A DNA stretch of 64,000 bases from NCBI RefSeq assembly GCF_036884655.1, contig NC_088344.1, positions 35,208,501 through 35,272,500 on the forward strand. Direction: 5' to 3'. Both the position numbers and the translations under genes were made by a program. Origin of the DNA: Musa acuminata AAA Group (lineage: Eukaryota > Streptophyta > Magnoliopsida > Zingiberales > Musaceae). Of the stretch, positions 11,721 to 24,828 are shown in pieces. How positions within the stretch are numbered: position 1 is the first letter of the stretch; every line of letters begins with the position of its first letter. Under the pieces are notes generated by a model. It was not told the origin of the DNA. It did not search any database and worked only from the letters and a program-made list of their open reading frames with translations.

Positions 11721-12359
11721 ATATCAAAAATACGCACGTGTATAAGTTGAAATGAATGATATGGTAGTTTATATATTCAACACTGTCTCGTTCAAAGAAA
11801 ACAAATTATTTTATAACTTAAATATTAATCATTTAGATAATATATATATATATATATTATAAATATTATATATATATAAAGTAAACCGAGTAAAGTCCAT
11901 GGAACCATTGATGAGAGAAGATGGTTCCTGGAATGACCGGCAGCCATCGGAGGCACGACGACGTCCGATCAACGATTCCACCTTCAAACACACGTAAAAG
12001 AAATAGAACGTAAAGCCTTTACTTGTATTACGTTTGGTTTGACGTTCTTTCTCCGTTTACTGTTCGCTCCCTCGAAGCGACAACGCGTCACGTGTCCGCG
12101 TCATCCGCGCTCGAATTAGTCTTTCTCTGAGCAGAGTTCCGATTTCCACCCACGATAATACCCACCGCCCTTATCTTCGGGTCCTACGGGCTCCAACCAA
12201 TGAAACAATCCGCGCGAGTCGTGGGTACGTACGAAGCGCGTCTCGACTCTTGGTGGGCGCCGACCGTTTGGCTTCGTCAGTATGTTAAAAGGACTCGGGT
12301 CCGACAAGCCGGCGGAGAGACTTTGGGGCGATCGGGAGCGACGAAGTCAAGAGACGAGG

Positions 12360-12883
12360 TCGGAATCCCTTATAAGTTCCTGCCGCGGTCTCCGATTGGA
12401 TCCTCGCTCGTTGGGCTCGATCGATCTGAGAGCTCCGGGGGAGATTGCGTGGATTATTCTGGAGGTAAGGCTTCCTTACTCCCTGTTTCTTGATTCAACC
12501 TCTTTCCGCGGGGTTTGTGGCTTTCCGGGGAGGTTCTTTGGTTTTCGCCTGGAAATCGACGGAAAATTTTGATTTTGTTGGAGATTGGGGTCGGTTTGGA
12601 GTAGGTTTTGGTGTTGAGTTAGGGTTCTGGCTGATGTTTGCTAGCGCTTCTGCTTCGGCACCTTGTTGTTACCTCTGATTCATTCTATTTGCCGCATTCT
12701 TCTTGTGAGATCTTGTCGTAGTGTCCGATTTTTGTTGCTTGTTTGGAGACTTGGTTTCTTGGATCAAGACTTCATCTTCCAACTGACCCCAAAAGAGCTC
12801 CCTTTTCTGACAGGCAACTCTGCAACTTCGATCGTTGCTGGACTAGTCGTTCATTATATTTGATCTGGTGAGAAGGGGCAAAC
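12360..12883 (+). promoter_or_regulatory. Promoter, leader and leader intron of the GT14-like gene
   Basis: A TATA-like tataag lies at about 12371 in a locally GC-rich promoter. A strong donor (ggag|gtaagg, intron from 12465) and an acceptor (ttctgacag, ending 12813) predict a 5'-UTR intron of about 349 bases. The leader resumes at 12814 and meets the ATG at 12884. Splicing is inferred from the sites alone. Confidence 0.5.
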
Positions 12884-14762
12884 ATGTGGAACGAGATGAA
12901 ATTGAAATCCAAGGCAGATCATGAGGAGGTGGACTACTTCTCCTGGTCACCACAGAAAGACCGGTCGATCGGACGACTGGTGAGGTTCGTCTCGTTTCTG
13001 GTCGTATTCACGGGGGGCATTGTCTTGGGCTTGTCGGTGAGCGCACACTACTCTCGCTACTTCAACTCCCAGACCGAGCTATTCTTCCCGAGGACGATGT
13101 ACGAAGCGAATTGTGACAAGGAGGGTTCGAGCTTCAAGAGCTTCGCGCAGCCGACCAATTTGATTCACAGTATGACGGATGATGAGCTCAATTGGAGGGC
13201 GTCAATGGTACCGAAGATGGATGAGTATCCATTTCAGAGGGTGCCAAAGGTGGCCTTTTTGTTCATGACAAGGGGCCCTTTGCCTTTTGTGCCGCTGTGG
13301 GACAGGTTCTTCAAAGGCCACAAAGGGCTGTATTCCATTTACGTGCATACGCTTCCAGATTACAAGCTCAATGTCTCAGGGACTTCTGCTTTCTATGGCC
13401 GGCAGATCCCGAGCGAGGTGAGAGATGCTTAAACTCTGCTCATTCTCACAATTCTTCCTTATCGGTCATTGTGTTAGGAATAGGGAATACTTGATAAGAT
13501 AGCAGCCTTGATCTTTGTTATTACAGCGGTTTCTAGGTCATGAGATCATCACATTGAAATTGCTGGTCTTTGTCTGGCACACATATTAAATCCAATTCCA
13601 ATGGTGTTAAAGTTTTAATGTGTTATGGTGCAAATTATTTTTTCTTATGCTATATACGGTTGGTTTGCCTGACAAAAATATTAGTGCTTTTGGTGCTGTG
13701 GAGTAATTTAATTTTAGAGCCAACCGCATGGCTGCCAATTGTGATAGCTTGCTCTTTGCAAGAAGATTAATGCCATCATCTTGATGTTCTTCAAGAGAAG
13801 CACTTTGGGAATTGAGTATCAATACACCATGTTAAAAAGGTAGATATGGGCAAGATGGATAAACTAATTACCACTGTAGGCAGATTGATTTGCTTATATT
13901 TACTCGAACAGATCCTCTTGTATGTGTCAAATGATTAAGGAAGGGGAAAAAAAATTGGAAGGAATGAGCTTAGGGTACATACAAAATAATAGCATAACAG
14001 CAACTTGAGAATTGTGTAAACCAATCATGAAGTTGTGGTCAACTTGAAACATCTTTTCGGCAAGGCATTTCTTTTACTCATTTGCATCTAATATCCTTGT
14101 GCTTTGTCATCTATTTGCAGGAGGTATCGTGGGGGTCAATAACATTGGTAGATGCTGAGAAGCGTCTCTTGGCCAATGCTTTGTTGGATTTCTCGAATGA
14201 GCGCTTTGTTCTGCTCTCTGAAAGCTGCATTCCAGTGTATAATTTCCCAACGGTCTACGAGTACCTCATAAATTCTGCCCACAGCTTTGTCGAGTCGTAC
14301 GATGAGAACACCCGACAAGGTCGCGGTCGCTATAGCTGGCGCATGGCCCCCAAGATCATGCTGTATCAGTGGAGGAAAGGCTCTGAGTGGTTCGAGCTCA
14401 ACCGTGAATTGGCGACAAATATAGTTGCAGAACACAAGTATTATCCGCTCTTCCGAAAATATTGCAAGCCCTCTTGCTACCCTGACGAGCACTACATACC
14501 GACATATTTGAACATGTTCCATGGGGCTTTGAATGCGAATCGGAGTCTGACTTGGGTCGATTGGTCCAGGGGAGGATCACACCCAGCTAGATACGGTGCT
14601 CCAAATATCACAGTGGAATTCATCCAGTCCATCAGAAACAATGGGACCTTCTGTTTGTACAACTCAGTGCCAACTTCCATATGCTTCCTCTTTGCAAGGA
14701 AGTTTGCTCCTAGTGCTTTGGCTCCCTTACTCAACCTTACCTCCACGGTAATGGGATTCTGA
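12884..14762 (+). CDS. Core-2/I-branching beta-1,6-GlcNAc-transferase-like glycosyltransferase (GT14-type, BC10-like)
   Basis: Two exons, 12884-13417 and 14121-14762, join in phase 0 (GAG|gtgaga ... ttgcag|GAG) to encode 391 residues. The short basic cytoplasmic tail is followed by one signal-anchor helix at about residues 34-54, giving a type II Golgi topology. The lumenal domain has the plant family landmarks PKVAFLFMTRGPLPFVPLW, YSIYVHTLPDY, then across the junction the DAEKRLLANALLDFSNERFVLLSES block, and later WFELNRELA, CYPDEHYIPTYL and LTWVDWSRGGSHP. Rice BC10 and its relatives have this architecture and affect cell-wall and arabinogalactan-protein glycosylation; that role here is inference from family. 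The intron position before the DAE block supports the join, since the protein reads continuously across it. Confidence 0.93.
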
Positions 14763-15720
14763 GATCATACCGGTCTTATTCCCCTCGATCTTCAGAGATA
14801 ATCACCGGTACCGTGAGGCGACTTCTCCTCTAGTTAGTGAGATGGCTTATGGAGTATCCTTAGCGGCGGATGGTTCACGATCCAGGATGAGCTTAATTCC
14901 AACTCCTTCAATTGTTTACAGGACATCATGAGAAGCTAGCTAGGGGCCTCCAGTGTCATATTCAACCTCACTGAGGTTCGGTATAATGCATTTTTCAATT
15001 GATTTGTTTAGACATTGAATTCTGTGAATACCAACTCATCATTCACTTTATCATTGTAAATAAAAGAAAGCAAGCGGGATTCAAACTCCACAATTTTGGT
15101 GTAACTACTAGTTTAGGAGTGGTTGATTGCTGTCAGAGTATCCATTTCAATGCATCTTTACAGAACCGGATGAGATTAGGTTAACATTCAGATGGTGTTT
15201 ATACTAACTGCTTAATAATAGGATGTTCAATACTAATTGTGTAGCAATGTCAAACTTGGCTACATTAATGTAGTTGTAGAACCAATCTACAAGCTTCAGC
15301 CAGGATACATACAGGTAAGCACAAACATGCTTCCTGTTGATTCTTTGGCTAAGATAGAGATACACTTCAAGCATCTCCTAACTCATGTATAGCACATGGT
15401 GACAACCAAAGATTCTGTTGTTTAGTGATGAATCATTTTATTATGCAAGATTAATTTAATCTTTGGGGAATCAGAGGAGCTTCTTGATGAAGACACATGA
15501 TGACATCAAGATTCACATAACTCATCATACGCCTCCACCCCATGCTATGATAGCTTGAGCATGCCTAGTTCAAGAAGGACTCGGTCCTTAATCCTTCATG
15601 ACAAGGATATGTAGGTCAAAAATCGATGAAGAAAAAGGACCCTTCATACTATCCAACCAAAGTATTATGATAAGCACAACTATGGCAAATCAATTAGGAG
15701 ACCCAAGCGACAATAAAACT
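14763..15720. other. 3' UTR and intergenic DNA
   Basis: The first few hundred bases are likely the glycosyltransferase 3' UTR. Beyond that I see no gene. Confidence 0.4.
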
Positions 15721-15802
15721 CGTAGTCGGCAGGATTCGAACCTGCGCGGGCAGAGCCCACATGATTTCTAGTCATGCCCGATAACCACTCCGGCACGACC
15801 AC
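15721..15802 (-). tRNA. tRNA-Ser (anticodon AGA)
   Basis: Read on the minus strand, 82 bases fold as a class II tRNA. The acceptor stem pairs GTGGTCG with CGACTAC (one G-U pair) and leaves G as discriminator. The D arm contains GAGTGGTTA. The anticodon stem CATGA/TCATG encloses the loop CTAGAAA with anticodon AGA (15767-15769 on the plus strand). A long variable arm (GGGCTCTGCCC) and a T arm (GCAGG-TTCGAAT-CCTGC) follow. The long variable arm and the AGA anticodon identify serine. No intron; CCA is not encoded, as usual in eukaryotes. Confidence 0.96.
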
Positions 15803-16497
15803 TTGGGTGAATACGTGCCCACTTTTATTCTATTTATAGAGAGAATAATTGCTCATCTCTACTTGACTGGGTCGAATTGGTTTCGGATGAAGAGATTGTT
15901 GAGATGACCCTCTTTCTCATCTACTAGAAAGGATGAGTCTTATAATTGGATTCCGTAGAAGGTTACATGGAATCAGCCAAATCATCTATCTTTAGTGGCG
16001 CACTGAATTCCTACCATCTCATCACAGATACATAGCAGACAAAAAATACCATACCATGCTCGTACAACTAATATCTAAGCTGTAAAGATAACGACCGGAA
16101 AGAGTTCTCTGTAGATGAGAAAGAAATAGGAGCAGCTAAGCATCACTATATCTCATTTTTGTGAAGATGCAATTAACTAGCAAAATTCTGGTATATACTC
16201 AGCCTACTTCCAGTCTGTATAAATACTATGGCTTAGACTAAACATCAATAACTTAGTTACTGACCTCGAACAGATGCCGCCATGAGCATATGGAAGATGA
16301 TGATTACTGTAGAAGGGAGAAAACAAGCTACATGAGATCCATGGAAACACAGAACATGAGCTTATATTACATGATTATGTTTTTAGTGGTAACTGATAGT
16401 TTCCACGCTTCCATGAATACTATACTATATCTGTATGGATAACAGTAAGGGGAACAACTAATTTGGAACACTGCCGTCGGTGGAACAGTGATGCACC
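15803..16497. other. Intergenic and probable 3' UTR of the minus-strand membrane-protein gene
   Basis: No coding signal. The part nearest 16497 is probably the 3' UTR of the gene ending there on the minus strand. Confidence 0.4.
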
Positions 16498-18961
16498 TCA
16501 CCGAACACCCACCACGGTCCATTGGGTCGAGCCACTGGTAGGTAGTGAAGCTCTTATGATCGGAACGCGCCTCACAACTGAGAAAGCTTCGTTGAGACGG
16601 GCTGCATTGATTTTGACCTGGGATGCCCTCTGCAACACAAGGATTGTCAGGAAGAGGAGACTCCTATTTTCATTAATAACATTTACTTTCCTATAAATGA
16701 CCCTATTCCAGCTTCACTTAGCAATTGCTATCTTCTGGCATAGCATGCCGTTCTATATATATGCCAGACAAGTAGCAGTAGCAACCAAAAACCACAAAGC
16801 AAGCTAGTCATTTCAGAGGAGAAAAGTATTTAATGGAGAGCAAGTTGTAAAGCAGGAACTCCTTACCTACCCAAAGATAATGTTGAGCCAAGAATCCAAT
16901 GGATTTAGCACAAGGCCATGCATCATTTTATTAATGATTTAAGAACATGTGTTTAGGCTTTAGAACATGAATTATCCCAAACATCAAATACTGCAAGTAA
17001 TTTAGCAGGTTGACTTTTGTTTACATAAGATGATTCAAAACAAAACTAGAGTCGACAAGCAATAGATCTGTTAAATGGAGTGAATGCCAAATGTTGGCCT
17101 ATATCCCTAGCTAGAAAGATAGAGCAACCAGAGGCTTGTTGCAGAAAAGCTAAAAAGCAGGAAAAATATAAGAAAATGTAGGATTCGACATCAAGGTGCC
17201 AAAAGAAGTATATTCTGCTCATCCTTCCAATAGATGAAAAGTTTCCATCAATATGCATAAATGCCACACATCTCAGTAGTGTTGGGATCACCAAGAACTC
17301 TCCATCGTCAACCATCTTTCATCTTTGTTCATTCTCTACTTGGAACCAGATGGTCAATTAACAAATGACTGCTACAGAATTTTGCATTTTGAATGCTAAC
17401 TACAGATAGCAAGTGACCAGTCTGATGTAAGAATGCTACTAGACCATAGTTGACTACCTTTGAGTGCAGTTAAGACAGATGAAATAAATACCGCTTACAT
17501 GCTTCGAAATGTCACGTACATGCTAGTTCACTATCTTCGAGGGAAGTTAAAAAAGAAACTAAAAGAAAAAAAAATACAAGCACCCAAAATTTTCTGTTTG
17601 ATTGAGGGGAATGTACTAATGGTAATAATAGACAAGGAAACCAAAGAAGAAAAAAAACCATCCCGGCCTGGCCTTTAAAGATGAAAATGTTTCACTCCAT
17701 TTAAGGTGCATAATCATCAGAATATTACCTCACAATCTAGGTTTATACACTCTCACTCAGCAGATAATATTAATTGAAAAACAAAAGTCGTATGCCGTTT
17801 ATTATAATTCAGAATAGATGCACATAAATAATTAAGTTACAAAATATCCAATGCTAGCAAGTAATAATTTTAAAAATGTTAAAGCAACTAAAGAGGACAG
17901 GTGAACTCTAAAACACGAAAAGTGGCACAAACAAATAGCCATCATCAAATTATAAAGGTTCAGACAAGTGATATATTACGGAGAATCATAAAATCAAAGC
18001 AATTAACTTCCAGGAATGACAGCATTGCATCAAACAGTCAAGAATGTGCCTTCATGTGCTTATTGACCACAGAGTAAATGATGATGATGAAGAAAATTGG
18101 TGGTTTGAGCCCCAAATTTTCTCCCTGAAAAAAGTTAATATTCAAGAGGAAACATGAGGCAACGTTAACAAAGCAAGACTTTACCTTTTCATCCAGGCTG
18201 ACCTTCAGAGGAATCCTTCTAGTCTTGGGTTTCATCCTATACAATCGCTTTCGAAGCATCAGAATCCCCAAGATTGCTGCAGCGATGGAGATGGACCAAA
18301 CTGGCTTCACCCTGAAAGCACAGAATTTTAGAAGCTCAAAAGGGAGCTTCCACCAGACCAACCGTCTCTTCTCCCCTCCCTCAGTCAAAGCTTTCTCCGA
18401 GCCATTGTTCTTTTCGCTCATTTCCAATGCAAAACCGTAGCACTCACCAGTCTTCACAGGTTCACCTGGCTCCTCGTCGCCAGGATTCTCATGTTCCATC
18501 TCTCTCCCCTCGGCCCCCCCAGTCCCCTGAAGACCCACTCCTTTCTCATCGTCGTTATTATCAGCTTTCTCTCCGATCTCCAAACATCCGGCATCACCAA
18601 GTTCCCCCTTTTCCCCGTCAAGACGCGATATTTGCCCGTCCGTCGACTCATCCGACCGAAACCCGCCCAAATCATTGTGAGGCAATTCCATTCCGGAATA
18701 ACCCACCTCCTTCCTCGGCCGGTCGTGAAACGAGAAGACGGATTCCTGATCGACCAAGCTAGCGTAATCAGAACCGGCGCGTGCTTCCTCCATCTCCTTC
18801 TCGTGGGTATTTCCGTCGAAGGCAGCTACTTTCCGGTACGGGTTCTGAGAATCAAGGGAAAAATAGTCGTACTTGATGGCGCCGTCCAAGGGCTCGAAAC
18901 CCTCTCCAGCCTCGGGGGCGAGAAGGATCTCCCAGTCGCGGAAGTCGGTGTGCCCTTCCAT
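16498..18961 (-). CDS. Plant-specific single-pass membrane protein (possibly the DUF6821 family)
   Basis: I reconstruct two coding exons: 18961-18185 (259 codons) and 16629-16498 (43 residues plus stop), total 302 residues, joined in phase 0 (GAAAAG|gtaaag ... gttgcag|AGGGCA) across a 1555-base intron. The start MEGHTDFRDWEIL has an ideal gccgccATGG context. An in-frame ATG 36 codons upstream (19069) is possible but less likely. The N-terminal two thirds are acidic and low in complexity. One membrane helix lies at about residues 221-237 (VWSISIAAAILGILML), preceded by LVWWKLPFELLKF. The last exon carries RLNEAFSVVRRVPIIRASLP, which I remember as the conserved C-terminal box of this plant family. 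Function is unknown. The family name is from memory. Confidence 0.82.
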
Positions 18962-19069
18962 GGCGGCGAAACTGAACGTGCGGTGGAGAGAGCGAAGGAG
19001 GAGATGAGAAGCCCTTAAACTAAGCGCGCGATCAAGTGAGGGGTCGAGAAGGGCAACAGAGAAGGGCAA

Positions 19070-20635
19070 ACATGGCCGTCATCTTCTTCTCGCGCTTCCT
19101 TTCTTCGTCCTGTTGAGCCGGTGAGAAGAAAGAGATAAAAAGGGGCATCCAAACAGAAGCGGTCCCTCGCAGGAGAGCCACTCATCACGGGTCAGCACGC
19201 ATCTCGATGATTCCGACCGGACAAGCAGGGAGTAGTACTAGCGATCATGAGATCCATGTCAATGAACGGCTCTGATGTGAGGACCGCTATATTCTGGGGT
19301 TCAGGTCTCGACCAAGCGACACCTGCAATTGGCGGCAACTGCGGGTCCCGCCTAAATTGCCAAATGTATTGGCGGCCATTAATGACACCCAACTCCTTTA
19401 TATATAGGAGATTGCTGCAAAGAGGACTAAAGTTGGCGGTCCAAAAGTCCAGTGTAGCTCAACAGTATACTTGATGTGTTGGTGTCCACTGCTGGCTTTC
19501 GGCATCACCAAGATTCATCCACTGGTGCATATTCCAACCAAACTCTCACTGAGACACCACCTCCTAAGTCGATAGCCGCACGGAACTGGTCGGCGTGCAA
19601 GAGACGAAAGCTACGCCATTGGATCGGGTTTAATCTGCGGCGCCACCAAAACCGAGTTATTTAACGTGGAGAATCATCATTTGACTGTTACTTTCAGCTT
19701 AGTTTTTACACCTTGATGTTGTCGGCAGTCGGGTACCTCCGGCTATTTGGCGATTAGTTCACCTTTGTGTAACATCACGTTGTAAAAGAAATCGAACAAA
19801 CAAACAGTAGATGGTGAGAATGACAAAAAAACAAACACAAGCAGTTCATCAAAGATCTGATACGTTGTACCATCAATCTTTAGATATTACTCTTATCATG
19901 GCCCAGCCAGGTAGCTCAGATTCAAACCGGGCTCGACGCACGAAAAAGCAGTGTGCGGGAATCAAAAGAAGGAACCAGAACCTACAAATTGACAGGAAAA
20001 TTGCAAACCAATTGAGATAACCTCACATAATTAGTAAAAGCAGAAAAACACAAATAGGAAACATATGATCACCCTTGGAGTCAAAAGTCACAAGTCAAAT
20101 ACTAATTTCGCATCTGGTATTCCAACCTATATCATCGACATCACCAAGAAAATAGCAAAAGAACCAAGTAACAACCCATATGGTGTGGTTGTTGGTCAAT
20201 GTAAGAGCACCAAACACTCTTAAATACTTGTGTTTGATGTAAGCCTGATATTTCCATCAAGAGTATCTGCCCCAAATTAAGACATTCAGTCTTGACACCT
20301 AAACATTAGAAAGAACATGTGGAACAAATCATCATGTGTTGCAATCCTTTAGCAAAGATAACTGTCCCATAAGAAACCAGAACCATCACAATTATCATAC
20401 CCAATCGTACCACATGAAGAAATATATAGCATAATGTACTTACCGTCACATAATAATCTCCAGTTTATATTTAAAGAAAATTTAGCTGTCAGCTATTGCA
20501 GACAAAATTAAACATATGGGCAATTGATTGAAGAATTTGCAAAGAATGTTTTGTAGCTCAAATGCTTGTCATAAGCATGGCAACAAATGGTCTTATTGGT
20601 GAACAAAAATTGTTTTAGCCATGATAACGGAACAC
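19070..20635. other. Intergenic, no gene recognised
   Basis: It begins with the shared upstream region of the membrane-protein gene and ends in the likely 3' UTR of cytochrome c (minus). Only short meaningless frames are present. Confidence 0.4.
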
Positions 20636-22451
<1,816 letters not shown>

Positions 22452-22640
22452 CGAACGCCGTCCAAACGAGATCTCTCGATCTAACCTAGGGTTAGGGTCT
22501 CTCTATTCCCCCCCTTTTGCTTCCGAGCAATTTCCAACAGGCAAAGCCGAATTCTCCGCTTGCGGACGACTATTTATAGTGACCCGCGGGCAACGAGTTG
22601 TCGAAACTAACCATGAATTAACGGAGATAATGTAACTAAC
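22452..22640 (-). promoter_or_regulatory. Cytochrome c leader and proximal promoter
   Basis: Upstream of the ATG the minus strand has a CT-rich leader. A TATA-like element (ctataaatag) lies at about 22570-22580, roughly 120 bases before the ATG, a normal spacing for a plant TATA box and short 5' UTR. Confidence 0.5.
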
Positions 22641-23646
22641 TAAAGGGTATAATAGTCATAAAATATATTTCGAGAACTTTGACCAGGCGCCACGTGTACG
22701 GAAGCGTGGTGCCGAAGGCCACGGTAATCTCATGAACCAAAGCATGTGGTCGAGAGGCACAAAAGCCCTCTTCATTCACTTAAATTACGGCTCAGTCCAC
22801 AAATTCTTTTTCCTTAATTAAGTACGTTATGATATTTCAATTAGGGTTAAACGTTCAAATTAGACAATCTTCGATTCGAACTCGACGTCTTCATGCTCAC
22901 AGTAATGGCCATCGGAGCAAAATTAGACGATATATTCTGCCATAAAGCATATTTGGAGTAAATCGTAATGAAGTTTATGAACGTAGTTTTGCGTCTGATT
23001 CTGTCATTTTTGGCTTATTAAACATAAAACATACTGACTGATGAGTCGAGACACCGTAACACCAATTTTGAGCTTAGATTGGAGAAGATACTGATGAGAT
23101 GAGATACTTCAAAGAACATTGATAATAAGAAATTGGCTCCATACAATTCGGAAACTAAAGGCAAAGATGAGAAATGAATGTGTAATGAACAATGCAAAAT
23201 TGCCTCAACAAACTAAGAACCAAACCTAAAAATATCACAACTCGAACAAAGGATTACTACCTCAAACTGAAATGGAATCCTTCACTTGAAGTAAACGAAG
23301 AGACAAACTCATGAACAGGAAATTACCATTCCAGAATGATATATGAAATCTTCTGTCATCAGATGAGTCAAGGGGTTGGAAAAGTCTTCAGTTTCTGGTG
23401 CATTCTCAGCATATGCCATCGCCATAAGCCCTACTAGTTTCACAATCCAATCAAAGCCTGCATAAAGCTCACATGATGTTTTTTCACCATTATGATACTA
23501 TGCAAGAAGACCCTATGAAGGTCCGTCCCCATCAACACATCACCACTGATCAAAATTTTAAACAATCATTACCATAAAACTAATTTCATTAATTTCAAAA
23601 TGAAACCACAAATGTAAAGGGAGTAGCTGCACTTGGGAGTTTCTTC
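22641..23646. other. Intergenic and 3' UTR of the 7TM gene
   Basis: The part near 23300-23646 is probably the 3' UTR of the minus-strand 7TM gene. No other coding sequence was recognised. Confidence 0.4.
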
Positions 23647-24828
23647 CTAGTATCTAGGGACTTCTCTAAGCGGCAGCATGGGCTTTGCAGGTGTTGGAGA
23701 AGAACCTGAGGGTGAACCAACTTGAAGAGCGCCTTGAAAGGACATACTGGTCCCATCAAAGCCATCCAAAGCAGGGGGATCATCCCTGATCATCGTGCGA
23801 AAAGATATGGAGCCTCGCTTTGTAGAGGCATCAGAGTTTCTCCTGGTGTCGTGGCAGTTCTGGCTTACTATAAGTGAAGCACTGTCATAGTAATAATCAT
23901 CATAGGGTACCTCTTCCATCTCTCTTTCCTCTAGGTCTCTCAGGGCCACTGAATCTTCCGCTGGGAAGTAGACCAGTATAACGATGCCAATCACAGCGCA
24001 AAACAACATGACCAGAAAGGCTAAGAAAACAATCACCTCATAAGCCAAGTTGCCCGGATGAGGTAGGACAGAGAGACCAAGGAGGAGCACCCTCACTGGA
24101 AGAGAAAAAATAATTGAGGATACCAGCCAATAGAGCCTTCGGAGTAACCGTTTGTTGATTGCTGAAGACAATATATGCAGTCCAACGTATACGGCATAGC
24201 TGATCAGAGCAGCATGAAAAAGCCCAAGAAGAATAGTGCTAAACAGAGGGTAAGTGCAGACACACTCATCTCCAATCAAGACACTAGCTCTTGTGAAGTA
24301 GTTGAACTTCTTTGCTCTCCCATCACTCCTGTCCTCGTTGAAGCCCTTGGGTCCAACAAAAACCAGGATAACTTGCATGATGAAGATCGGTAGGCAGAAA
24401 AGGAACACATAACCAATGGTCTTCTTGTTCCATCCTTGGCTTAGAGTACCCGACTCCCTCCTCTGCAAAGAGGCACGTAAGAGGAACACAAGTGTGAGGA
24501 AGACTGTAGGTTCTGAGAAACCAAGGTTGAAGATGATGTAGAGCTTGCACATATTCTTCTGCCATGTTATGCTGGAAAAAAGCCACCCTTTTAAAAAACT
24601 TAATCTAGCTAGTTCACTCGAGCTCCACAAAATTGCTACTAGGGCCAGAAAAATGCGTATAACCCAGGGCCCATTAAAGTAACCAAGCCGGTGAAAATCT
24701 CGTCGCTGGATCCGCACCCGCAATAAGGCAACTTGGTATATGCATCGTATAGCAAGGATATCAAACAGAATGACAAGAGAAATGGTCACCACACCAAATG
24801 CATCGGCACTGAATCTGGTCAGGGGCAT
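23647..24828 (-). CDS. Seven-transmembrane protein, plant candidate-GPCR/TOM1-like type
   Basis: A single exon encodes 393 residues. The open frame continues upstream to 24849, but only through a GTG; the first in-frame ATG is at 24828 (MPLTRFSADAFGVVTIS), which I take as the start. Seven hydrophobic helices are visible in order: GVVTISLVILFDILA, WVIRIFLALVAILW, MCKLYIIFNLGF..TVFLTLVFLL, TIGYVFLFCLPIFIMQVILVFV, LFSTILLGLFHAALISYAVYV, LVSSIIFSLPVRVLLLGLSVL and VIVFLAFLVMLFCAVIGIVILVYF. A hydrophilic tail follows, rich in Ser and Asp/Tyr (YDDYYYDSAS). The protein resembles Arabidopsis proteins loosely annotated as tobamovirus-multiplication-protein-like or candidate GPCRs; that link is from memory. 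Biochemical function is unknown. It is expected to be an integral membrane protein with a cytosolic tail. Confidence 0.85.
   Translation of the reverse strand: MPLTRFSADAFGVVTISLVILFDILAIRCIYQVALLRVRIQRRDFHRLGYFNGPWVIRIFLALVAILWSSSELARLSFLKGWLFSSITWQKNMCKLYIIFNLGFSEPTVFLTLVFLLRASLQRRESGTLSQGWNKKTIGYVFLFCLPIFIMQVILVFVGPKGFNEDRSDGRAKKFNYFTRASVLIGDECVCTYPLFSTILLGLFHAALISYAVYVGLHILSSAINKRLLRRLYWLVSSIIFSLPVRVLLLGLSVLPHPGNLAYEVIVFLAFLVMLFCAVIGIVILVYFPAEDSVALRDLEEREMEEVPYDDYYYDSASLIVSQNCHDTRRNSDASTKRGSISFRTMIRDDPPALDGFDGTSMSFQGALQVGSPSGSSPTPAKPMLPLREVPRY

Noticed and set aside
18038..18184. The continuous minus-strand frame from 18185 to a stop at 18038 as the normal C-terminus of the membrane protein.
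   Set aside because: A good donor at 18185 and the conserved C-terminal box in an exon at 16629-16498, in matching phase, show that this stretch is more likely intron.
18427..19018. Plus-strand frames of 111 and 175 codons.
   Set aside because: Antisense shadows of exon 1 of the minus-strand membrane-protein gene.
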